From Rhizobiaceae bacterium (lineage in GTDB: Bacteria; Pseudomonadota; Alphaproteobacteria; Rhizobiales; Rhizobiaceae): a stretch of 12,153 bases of DNA. Each line of letters begins with the position of its first letter. The first letter of the stretch is position 1. The position numbers and the translations under genes were made by a program. The notes below the pieces were generated by a model. It did not search any database. It was given only the letters and a program-made list of their open reading frames with translations, and was not told where the DNA came from. The DNA lies in NCBI GenBank assembly GCA_021648425.1, contig JAKISV010000077.1, positions 1 through 12,153 of the forward strand, read 5' to 3'. Positions 1 to 5,337 of the stretch are shown here, piece by piece.

Positions 1-349
1 ACGCTTCACTCACCAAACGACCCGAAGAGATATTCACCACAAGCGATTCAACCGTAACCCCGGCCATACGCTCAGCTGCATCAACTGCCAGACGAATTGA
101 ATGTTCCGCCGCATCAAGATCAATAATAACGCCCGCTTTGATTCCCCGGGCTTTTTGCAGCCCGATACCCAGAACCTCAATATTGTGAGTGCGCCCAAGC
201 AAGGCAAAACCTTCCTCACGCGGCCGCAGTTTCGCAATTACACAGCAGACCTTGGACGTTCCAACATCCAGAATACTAACCAGCGTCGAACGCTTGGTCG
301 ACAATGGCCGCATAGTGGGCAAAAAACCGTTTTGCTGGAGAAGGCTCAT
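1..349 (-). CDS. ftsA: Cell division protein FtsA, N-terminal part (cut by window edge)
   Basis: Actin-like ATPase that tethers FtsZ filaments to the inner membrane and recruits later divisome proteins. The visible 116 residues show the family phosphate-1 motif LDVGTSKV (27-34), the conserved block RTHNIEVLGIGLQKARG (53-69), the DLDAAEHSIRLAVDAAERM helix, and SSGRLVSE (108-115) leading towards the 1C subdomain. The first ~22 residues form the short variable head common in alphaproteobacterial FtsA. The ATG at 349-347 overlaps the ftsQ stop in an ATGA junction, and AAGGAG lies at 358-363, 8 bases upstream, so this start is well supported. The rest of the gene, and normally ftsZ, lies beyond position 1. 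No frame damage is visible. Identification is firm; only the missing C-terminal part, including the membrane helix, cannot be judged. Confidence 0.96.
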   Translation of the reverse strand, partial: MSLLQQNGFLPTMRPLSTKRSTLVSILDVGTSKVCCVIAKLRPREEGFALLGRTHNIEVLGIGLQKARGIKAGVIIDLDAAEHSIRLAVDAAERMAGVTVESLVVNISSGRLVSEA

Positions 350-1302
350 ATCTTCTTCTCCTTGTGGTCGCCTTGCGGCTTACCGGAAATGGCACTGCGT
401 CGCTGAACCGCTTCTTCACTCAATGATACAACAAAGCGATCTTTCAAACGAAGGTCCACAACTTCAATATCACGCGTCAACAATCCATAGACTTTATCCA
501 GCCGCGCCAATTCCAACAGCGCCTCAGGAATATTCCCATCGGGCAGACGCACGGTTATTCCGTTTTTCAGACGCAGATCCCATCGTCGCTCAGCAATGCG
601 CATATAGGCCTTTACCTGTTTTTTCAAAACAGGAATTCTACTCAACTGAAATATAATCTCCGCGCCAGCGATATTGGCACCTTCACCCACCAACAGTGGT
701 AACGCAGAAAACCGTTGGTCAAATCGGTCAATCAATTCACCATCGCGCTCAACCAGCGATAACTCATTTGTATTTTGCCAGATGGCAAATGGTTTGCGTT
801 CATCAATTCTGATGATTAAACGATCAGGATAAGATTTGGCTACAACAACATCACGAACCCAGGCGAGTTGCCCGATATCTTCACGCGCTTTATTCACATC
901 AAAAGTAAACAGTGATTTATTTTTGCCTAAAGTCAGCCGTGCCAGAACATCATCCTGCGGCAATTCCTTCAGACCTTCCACAACAACATTGTTGATGGTG
1001 AATCCCAGATTTGCAGAAACCTCGGCAACGATCGTATTTCCCTGTTTTGAATTGGCAAATACCCCGCCCGAAGCAATAAGAACAGCACCTACGGCCATCA
1101 CTATCCAGCCTCGCCGCGTAATCATTACATTGCCGGCCAGAAACCGATTGAACAGTCGGGCTGGTTTTCGGAGAAAACGCGGCAATACACGCCGCCCACT
1201 GCCTGCCTCGCCAGTAGCGTTGACAGCCTGAGCATCGTCTTTTGTATCACCATGCCGGGCAAATAAGCCTATCGACAACAACTCGCGTCCTCCACCATCC
1301 AT
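346..1302 (-). CDS. ftsQ: Cell division protein FtsQ
   Basis: Bitopic inner-membrane protein of the FtsQLB subcomplex that links early and late divisome assembly. The 318 residues fit the family layout: a cytoplasmic head of about 63 residues ending in basic RRG, one membrane helix near 65-83 (WIVMAVGAVLIASGG), a POTRA domain near 102-170 beginning FTINNVVVEGLKELP, and a periplasmic beta domain with the typical E-x-K-P-x-A-x-W element (ERKPFAIWQ, 168-176). The ATG at 1302 is preceded by GAGGA about 9 bases upstream and lies inside ddlB, overlapping it by 34 bp. A later Met at 60 (MITRRGW) would remove the head but keep the helix; the ribosome site favours the longer form. The stop overlaps the ftsA start by 4 bp, suggesting translational coupling. 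Confidence 0.95.
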   Translation of the reverse strand: MDGGGRELLSIGLFARHGDTKDDAQAVNATGEAGSGRRVLPRFLRKPARLFNRFLAGNVMITRRGWIVMAVGAVLIASGGVFANSKQGNTIVAEVSANLGFTINNVVVEGLKELPQDDVLARLTLGKNKSLFTFDVNKAREDIGQLAWVRDVVVAKSYPDRLIIRIDERKPFAIWQNTNELSLVERDGELIDRFDQRFSALPLLVGEGANIAGAEIIFQLSRIPVLKKQVKAYMRIAERRWDLRLKNGITVRLPDGNIPEALLELARLDKVYGLLTRDIEVVDLRLKDRFVVSLSEEAVQRRSAISGKPQGDHKEKKI

Positions 1303-2189
1303 CTCATCAGTTCCTCAAACGAATGCCCTGCATGGGCAGCCAGTTCCGGCACCAGTGAGGTTGGCGTCATGCCGGGCTGGGTATTAATTTCCAACCAGGC
1401 CAGTTCACCTGTCCCCATAAGGCCATCATCCAGACGGAAGTCTGAACGAGAAACCCCACGGCAGCCCATCACCTGATGAGCCTTCAATGACAGTGTCTGT
1501 ATCTTTTGGTAAATATTTCGTTTAATTTTTGCAGGACACTCGTGTTTTGACCCACCTTTTGCATATTTTGCATCAAAATCGTACCATCCGCCCTCTTCAG
1601 TGACGATTTCCGTCACTCCCAAAGCCACATCGCCCATAATTGTGCATGTCAATTCTCGGCCAGCAACATATTTTTCCACCATGATTCGTTCGCCATAAGG
1701 CCACTCATCTGAAAATAATTCCTGTGGCGGGTTCGACATGTCCTCACGAACAATCAGAAGGCCAAATGAAGAACCTTCCGCCACCGGCTTAATCACATAA
1801 GGCGGCGTCATCACATGTTTCTCAGCCGCATCGCGCCGGTTCATCACCAAAGAGTTTGCCACCGGAATACCAGCAGTTTTGGCAATGCGCTTGGACAACT
1901 CCTTATCCATAGCCAGCGAAGAAGCCAAAACGCCTGAATGCGTGTAGGGAATTTCCAGATATTCCAATATCCCCTGGATAGTCCCATCTTCACCATAAGG
2001 CCCATGCAGCGCATTGAACGCCACATCAGGCTTCAACTCGCTCAATACAGCACTGACATCTCTGCCAACATCAACACGCGTTACCTTATAGCCGGCATCT
2101 TCAATACCGGTAGCGCAGGCTTCGCCTGAGGACAGCGAAACTTCCCTTTCGCTTGACCAACCACCCATCAATACCGCAACATGCTTCAA
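1269..2189 (-). CDS. ddlB: D-alanine--D-alanine ligase DdlB
   Basis: Cytoplasmic ATP-grasp enzyme joining two D-alanines to the dipeptide used by MurF. Visible family features in 306 residues: MGGWSSEREVSL (8-19) with the N-terminal catalytic Glu14, HGPYGEDGTIQG (62-73), PVAEGSSFG (135-143), YDFDAKY (203-209) with the Tyr typical of D-Ala:D-Ala enzymes, SRSDF (247-251), and EINTQPGMT (267-275) with the metal ligands Glu267 and Asn269. The start is TTG at 2189-2187: an in-frame TAA at 2198-2196 blocks any upstream start, AAGGGG lies about 9 bases before it, and the next Met (residue 8) would delete the first strand. The gene is separated from murB by three foreign-looking genes, so it probably opens its own transcript with ftsQ and ftsA. 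Length is normal and no key residue is missing. Confidence 0.96.
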   Translation of the reverse strand: MKHVAVLMGGWSSEREVSLSSGEACATGIEDAGYKVTRVDVGRDVSAVLSELKPDVAFNALHGPYGEDGTIQGILEYLEIPYTHSGVLASSLAMDKELSKRIAKTAGIPVANSLVMNRRDAAEKHVMTPPYVIKPVAEGSSFGLLIVREDMSNPPQELFSDEWPYGERIMVEKYVAGRELTCTIMGDVALGVTEIVTEEGGWYDFDAKYAKGGSKHECPAKIKRNIYQKIQTLSLKAHQVMGCRGVSRSDFRLDDGLMGTGELAWLEINTQPGMTPTSLVPELAAHAGHSFEELMRWMVEDASCCR

Positions 2190-2217
2190 GACTTTTTACC
2201 CCTTTATCTGCTCGTGC

Positions 2218-2233
2218 GAATCGAATCAGACTC
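2218..2233 (-). promoter_or_regulatory. Cluster of three GANTC (CcrM) sites with overlapping YGAKTCG motifs upstream of ddlB
   Basis: Three GANTC sites lie at 2218-2222, 2223-2227 and 2229-2233. Read on the ddlB strand the block contains TGATTCG and CGATTCG overlapping in tandem, both full matches to YGAKTCG, the methylated motif reported for GcrA-activated sigma-70 promoters in Caulobacter. The third site (CGAGTCT) matches 6 of 7 positions. By eye I count about 16 GANTC sites in the whole window, so three in 16 bp is a strong local excess. A fourth (GACTC) is at 2307-2311. The regulatory role is inferred; the motif presence is directly visible. Confidence 0.55.
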
Positions 2234-2248
2234 GCGCGCATGTGGCAA
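2220..2248 (-). promoter_or_regulatory. Candidate promoter of ddlB-ftsQ-ftsA
   Basis: On the minus strand TTGCCA (2248-2243) and TTCGAT (2225-2220) are spaced by 17 bp, ending about 30 bases before the TTG start of ddlB. The -35 element is fair and the -10 is poor. A weak -10 overlapping a methylation motif is what GcrA-dependent promoters are reported to look like. The call rests mainly on the need for a promoter here, since opposing genes separate ddlB from murB. Confidence 0.3.
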
Positions 2249-2304
2249 GAGGAAATCATAAATTTGTTTACCTTAGGGAATGTAAATTGACTGATGTTGC
2301 AGGA

Positions 2305-2871
2305 ATGACTCAAGTTGATTTGGAAACCCGCAAAAATCTGCCGCAGCATCTGCGCAAACTGCTTGATAAATTCCCGCGAATAAACTGGCACTCTCACAAA
2401 AACTTTGGTGAATTGACGCGGTTCTGGCTGTCTCGCCATATTATGTTTCGTGAATTGATTGGCCGTATGCAGCAAAGTTCAAAAAACATCATTGAACCTC
2501 AAGACCAGCAGGAAGCAAAATCAAATATCAGGCACTTGACGGGTTTCTTCCTGCAACAACTGCATGCCCATCATACAATTGAAGATCAGCAATTCTTTCC
2601 GTTGCTGATCCCTATGGATTCTGATTTAAAACACGGATTTGAAATCCTTGACGCCGACCACCATGTTCTCGACAAACAAATTGATCTGCTGGCTGGCGAA
2701 ACCAACCATCTATTATCCGTACTTAAATCAGATAAAGACCCGCGCGCAGCAGCAGATGCAGTTCTTAATACTCAAATCAAATTCGAAAAATTCCTAAATC
2801 AGCATCTGGTTGATGAGGAAGAATTGATAGTGCCGATATTACTGGAATATGGGCCGCCGGATTTGGTATAA
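2305..2871 (+). CDS. Hemerythrin HHE cation-binding domain protein
   Basis: Small helical protein likely to hold a non-haem di-iron centre, with a possible role in oxygen, nitric oxide or iron sensing or storage; the substrate cannot be told from sequence. From the ATG at 2305 it has 188 residues. The ligand pattern is visible: His31 or His45 in the first helix, HAHHTIED (87-94), DADHH (116-120), and NQHLVDEEELIVP (165-177). It has no signal peptide and is presumably cytosolic. Start choice is uncertain: ATG 2305 has AGGA too close upstream, whereas an in-frame TTG at 2287 has AGGGAA 6 bases before it and would add 6 residues (MTDVAG). A GTG at 2242 also opens the frame but lacks a ribosome site. 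The gene is divergent from ddlB and convergent with the nuclease gene, unrelated to the surrounding wall-synthesis genes, and looks like an insertion. Confidence 0.85.
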   Translation: MTQVDLETRKNLPQHLRKLLDKFPRINWHSHKNFGELTRFWLSRHIMFRELIGRMQQSSKNIIEPQDQQEAKSNIRHLTGFFLQQLHAHHTIEDQQFFPLLIPMDSDLKHGFEILDADHHVLDKQIDLLAGETNHLLSVLKSDKDPRAAADAVLNTQIKFEKFLNQHLVDEEELIVPILLEYGPPDLV

Positions 2872-2873
2872 AT
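2862..2873 (+). repeat. Left arm of a 12-bp perfect inverted repeat
   Basis: TTTGGTATAAAT here is the exact reverse complement of ATTTATACCAAA at 3610-3621. It covers the last codons and stop of the hemerythrin gene. The pair encloses the nuclease gene. Chance cannot be excluded for an AT-rich 12-mer. Confidence 0.5.
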
Positions 2874-2895
2874 TACTCGGATTTAATTATCAGAG

Positions 2896-2908
2896 ATTAC
2901 GGTGACAG
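2896..2908 (+). repeat. 13-bp direct repeat, copy 1 (overlaps nuclease stop codon)
   Basis: ATTACGGTGACAG is identical to 3636-3648, 740 bp away, in the same orientation. This copy lies over the 3' end of the nuclease gene and supplies its final codons (Leu-Ser-Pro-stop on the minus strand). Together the two copies bracket that gene. Confidence 0.6.
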
Positions 2909-3550
2909 CGACTGTCTTGAACGGTAATCCCACGGCTTTTCAAACCGGCTGGCCCAAAGGCCACGTTTTTCAACCCGCGCCCGGTTTTGTTGGGTTGAAT
3001 AGGCCCGACGGCTGTATTTTGGCCAGTCCAGCGCATGACCGGCACGGACCATGGCGGCCGAGAGACTTTTGCCATCACCGCGATAGCAGTCGCCGACAAA
3101 CCGGCCATGACGATCGCGATCAACAAATTTGCAGGTGACTTCAGCATTATTGCGCAAAATACGTTTGAGATATCGTGCCGACTGCACACCGCAGCGAATG
3201 CGGACACCAGTGGTTGATATACATCGCTGACTGGTTTCCGGTGCATCAATGCCGTGCAACCGGACCTTCTGGCCGTTGATCCGGATCGTATCCCCATCAA
3301 CCACACTTGCCTTACCGACAAGGGTTCTTTTTGAACTCGATTTTATCGCATCAGCTGACTTGAAGCTAAACAGGGAGCGCAGCGTACTGCTTTGGTCCAG
3401 TTGGAAAAAAGCTGCAATCAGCAGAACTAAAATAATTCCAGGCGCCTTGCGCAACAGGCCCGTCACCTTTTTTCGGCGTTTGCTGTTGCGCTTCACACGT
3501 CTCTTTATTAGTCGCTTTTGACCGGCTTTCAGAAAAATCACATTACTCAT
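2897..3550 (-). CDS. Membrane-anchored staphylococcal-nuclease-like (thermonuclease) protein
   Basis: Predicted calcium-dependent phosphodiesterase of the SNase family, 217 residues. The order of family motifs is clear: VVDGDTIR (83-90), VRLHGIDAPE (96-105) with counterparts of the Staphylococcus nuclease catalytic residues at Arg97, Asp102 and Glu105, then DRDRHGRFVGDCY (144-156) with the second catalytic Arg at 150. The first 35 residues are very rich in Lys and Arg, followed by a hydrophobic helix near 36-50 (APGIILVLLIAAFFQ). That suggests an N-in signal anchor with the nuclease domain in the periplasm. Four cysteines (110, 120, 140, 155) could form disulfides there. ATG 3550 is chosen over a TTG at 3565 because GGGAG lies 8 bases upstream of it. 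The gene is convergent with the hemerythrin gene (25 bp) and its stop falls inside a short repeat. The substrate and physiological role are unknown. Confidence 0.88.
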   Translation of the reverse strand: MSNVIFLKAGQKRLIKRRVKRNSKRRKKVTGLLRKAPGIILVLLIAAFFQLDQSSTLRSLFSFKSADAIKSSSKRTLVGKASVVDGDTIRINGQKVRLHGIDAPETSQRCISTTGVRIRCGVQSARYLKRILRNNAEVTCKFVDRDRHGRFVGDCYRGDGKSLSAAMVRAGHALDWPKYSRRAYSTQQNRARVEKRGLWASRFEKPWDYRSRQSLSP

Positions 3551-3609
3551 TTCAGCTTCTCCCAACGGGGATTATCGCCGAACAAGTTTCAGTTTTTCTT
3601 AATGGAATG

Positions 3610-3621
3610 ATTTATACCAAA
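3610..3621 (-). repeat. Right arm of the 12-bp perfect inverted repeat
   Basis: ATTTATACCAAA, the exact reverse complement of 2862-2873. It contains the TATAAA that could serve as the -10 box of the nuclease gene. Confidence 0.5.
3611..3616 (-). promoter_or_regulatory. Candidate -10 box of the nuclease gene
   Basis: TATAAA on the minus strand, about 60 bases upstream of the ATG at 3550. The region 17 bp further upstream (TAATTA) is a poor -35 and borders the direct repeat. No other element in the leader looks better, but this remains a weak call. Confidence 0.25.
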
Positions 3622-3635
3622 GGAAGTTAATATTA

Positions 3636-3648
3636 ATTACGGTGACAG
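3636..3648 (+). repeat. 13-bp direct repeat, copy 2 (upstream of nuclease gene)
   Basis: ATTACGGTGACAG, identical to 2896-2908. The longer context here, TTAATTACGGTGACAGTTTA, resembles from memory the conserved sequences found next to REP-associated Y1 (IS200-like) transposase genes. No transposase gene is present in the window. The copy sits next to an AT palindrome TTAATATTAA (3627-3636). Confidence 0.6.
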
Positions 3649-3685
3649 TTTACTAAAAAAACCACAAATAAATTTATTGGAAATC

Positions 3686-3805
3686 CTAAAACCTCCCCAC
3701 CCGCTTGATCTCTCATTCCAATTCAATACCTGAATTCTCATACACCCTTTTGCTGCCTGCCTTCTTCACAACAAAATCACAGAGTTATTACCCTGGGCCA
3801 CCGGG
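3686..3805 (-). pseudogene. Decayed fragment of the murB 3' end
   Basis: Read on the minus strand this stretch encodes ENSGIELE-stop-EIKRVGR (3739-3692), against ENSGIGLEWEIKRIGR at the end of the intact murB: 13 of 16 positions identical, with the Trp codon TGG changed to TGA. Over 14 codons about 30 of 42 bases agree. Further upstream a GGTGG block (GG at 3802-3797) lines up with the murB INTGG motif, at a distance of 70 bases from the NSG glycine codon versus 67 in murB, with two further in-frame stops (3790-3785) between. The fragment ends at a TAG (3688-3686). It lies in the same orientation as murB, about 0.7 kb downstream of the intact tail, with the DUF302 gene between them. It cannot encode a working protein and is read as a relic of an earlier murB terminus. 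Confidence 0.8.
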
Positions 3806-3896
3806 TTGTTATTGGACTGGCATCCTCTTCAACCATACTGATCCATTTGACCGGTAGACAAAAACCAAATGCAATTGATTTCCAGGGAGCACCAAA

Positions 3897-4373
3897 ATGC
3901 ACAAACTTTCAAGCACACTTACAATAGTAGTCACCCTCCTGATCTGGGCTGTTTTTCCCGCAGGAGCAACGGAAAATTTTGTCATTAAAGAGAGCAAGTT
4001 CTCTGTTTCTGAAACAATTGACCGGCTGGAGAAGGTATTAACTTCAAATGGCCTCACCATTTTCAAACGCGTCGATCACGCTGCGGGTGCCAAAAAGGCA
4101 GGTTTGGAACTGGCCGACAATCAGGGGTTGATATTCGGCAACCCCAAACTTGGCACACCATTGATGCAGGCAAATCCAATGATCGGCATCGATCTGCCTC
4201 AAAAAGCCCTCGCCTGGAAAGACAAGGACGGCAAAGTATGGCTCGCCTATAACGCTCCCGCCGCCCTGAAAATCCGTCACGCAATTGAAGGCAAAGACGA
4301 AGTGTTGAAAAAAATCACCGGTGCCCTTGGCAAATTCAGCGATGTTGCAACGGGTGCCGCCTCTGGAAATTAG
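3897..4373 (+). CDS. Secreted DUF302 domain protein
   Basis: 158 residues with a clear signal peptide (charged MHK, hydrophobic core about 7-20, probable cleavage after AGA near residue 24), so the mature protein is likely periplasmic. The body matches the DUF302 family: SVSETIDRLEKVLTSNGLTI (37-56), VDHAAGAKKAGLEL (59-72) and FGNPKLGTPLMQ (80-91), followed by the W-x-D-x-D-G-K-V-W-x-x-Y strand pair (107-118). The function of this family is not known; structures of relatives show a small compact alpha/beta fold. The ATG at 3897 has AGGGAG 7 bases upstream. The gene is convergent with murB, with 37 bp and no visible terminator between their stops, and lies between the intact and the decayed murB tails, which suggests it arrived together with one of them. 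Confidence 0.88.
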   Translation: MHKLSSTLTIVVTLLIWAVFPAGATENFVIKESKFSVSETIDRLEKVLTSNGLTIFKRVDHAAGAKKAGLELADNQGLIFGNPKLGTPLMQANPMIGIDLPQKALAWKDKDGKVWLAYNAPAALKIRHAIEGKDEVLKKITGALGKFSDVATGAASGN

Positions 4374-4410
4374 GCCTGTTGAAAAATACGGCTGGTTTGG
4401 GTTGCGCCTG

Positions 4411-5337
4411 TCAGGCTTTGCGTCCGATGCGCTTGATCTCCCATTCCAGCCCAATCCCGCTATTTTCCAGTACCCGCTCACGCACTTTCTCGCCAAGCGT
4501 CTCCAAATCAGTGGCGCTGGCACCACCGGTATTGATCATGAAATTGCAGTGCATCTCACTCATCTGCGCTTTACCCACCATAAACCCGCGCATACCCGCT
4601 TCATCAATCAGCTTCCATGCGCTGTGGCCCGGTGGGTTTTTAAAAGTTGAACCGCCGGTTTTTTCACGGATCGGCTGAACACTCTCGCGATGGATTTGAA
4701 CTTCTTCCATCGCCTTTTGAATGGCTATCCTGTCAGCGCGCTCACCGGTAAATACCGCGCTGGTAAAAATCAGATCTGCTGCCGCCTGGCTGTGGCGATA
4801 GGTGTAACCCATTTGTTTGTGAGAGAGCAGATGTCTATTTCCGGCCCGATCAAACGCCGTTACTTCCACCACCCGGTTGGTCGTCTCCACACCATTGGCA
4901 CCCGCATTCATGCGCAATGCACCGCCAACACCGCCGGGGATGCCATGATAAAATTCAAAGCCGCCAATCCCCGCATCCAATGCTGCTGCTGCCAGTTTTT
5001 TGTCTGGCACTGCTGCGCCGACCCGAAAACGATTATCGCCTTCAACCTCCACCTGCCCGAACCCGCGCGCGGACAGGCGTATCACCACTCCTTCAATACC
5101 CCCCTCACGCACTAGAAGATTGGAACCGACACCCACCACCATTACCGGAATTTCTTGAGGCAATTGTTGTAAAAACTGCGCCAGGTCTTCTTCATCAGCG
5201 GGCTGAAACAATATGTCTGCCGGACCGCCGACCTGAAACCAGGTAACCTTTGCCATACTCGCATCCGGCATTAGTCTCCCGCGAATAGCACCCAAATTGA
5301 CGGCCAGACTGTCGAGTAATATTTTACCACTCACCAC
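4411..5337 (-). CDS. murB: UDP-N-acetylenolpyruvoylglucosamine reductase MurB
   Basis: FAD- and NADPH-dependent reductase that turns enolpyruvyl-UDP-GlcNAc into UDP-MurNAc in the cytoplasm. In 308 residues the following are visible: TWFQVGGPAD (32-41), the FAD-binding GVGSNLLVREGG (69-80), YHGIPGGVGGALRMNAGA (130-147), GYTYRHS (177-183) with active-site Arg181, GGSTFKNP (228-235) with proton-donor Ser230, MHCNFMINTGGASATDLE (262-279), and Glu300 in the C-terminal GLEWEIKR. GYTYRHS and the lack of an extra loop point to the type II form. The start is GTG at 5337, overlapping the murC stop by one base (TAGTG); a second GTG follows immediately and either could be used. A decayed copy of the last ~40 codons lies at 3686-3805, so the present 3' end may have been acquired by recombination. 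Confidence 0.96.
   Translation of the reverse strand: MVSGKILLDSLAVNLGAIRGRLMPDASMAKVTWFQVGGPADILFQPADEEDLAQFLQQLPQEIPVMVVGVGSNLLVREGGIEGVVIRLSARGFGQVEVEGDNRFRVGAAVPDKKLAAAALDAGIGGFEFYHGIPGGVGGALRMNAGANGVETTNRVVEVTAFDRAGNRHLLSHKQMGYTYRHSQAAADLIFTSAVFTGERADRIAIQKAMEEVQIHRESVQPIREKTGGSTFKNPPGHSAWKLIDEAGMRGFMVGKAQMSEMHCNFMINTGGASATDLETLGEKVRERVLENSGIGLEWEIKRIGRKA

Larger units (their letters stand above)
3566..3896. other. 331-bp intergenic region between nuclease and DUF302 genes
   Basis: From low to high coordinates it holds the nuclease leader with a possible TATAAA box, one arm of the inverted repeat, the second direct-repeat copy, and an AT-rich patch with the palindrome AATAAATTTATT (3667-3678). 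These are followed by the murB relic and about 90 bases leading into the DUF302 gene. In that last part TTGACC (3847-3852) could be a -35 box, but the matching -10 (TGCAAT, 3870-3875) is weak and very close to the ribosome site. No further gene or RNA is evident. Confidence 0.6.

Noticed and set aside
346..349. Possible frameshift between ftsQ and ftsA
   Set aside because: The ATGA overlap is the normal coupled arrangement and both proteins have complete termini.
2242..2304. GTG start extending the hemerythrin protein by 21 residues
   Set aside because: No ribosome site before it; it runs through the GANTC-flanking leader and the extra residues do not resemble a domain. ATG 2305 or TTG 2287 are more likely.
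3551..3565. TTG start adding five residues to the nuclease
   Set aside because: The GGGAG ribosome site lies inside this extension and points to the ATG at 3550.
3600..3640. CtrA-type TTAA-N7-TTAA site upstream of the nuclease gene
   Set aside because: Several TTAA words occur, but none with the required 7-bp spacing.
4406..4416. GCCTGTCAGGC as a terminator
   Set aside because: Perfect palindrome around one base with no loop and no T-run, partly inside murB coding sequence.
4044..4526. Minus-strand 160-codon open frame across the DUF302 gene and murB end
   Set aside because: It is antisense to the DUF302 gene with its signal peptide and family motifs, and overlaps the MurB C-terminus in another frame; no recognisable domain or ribosome site.
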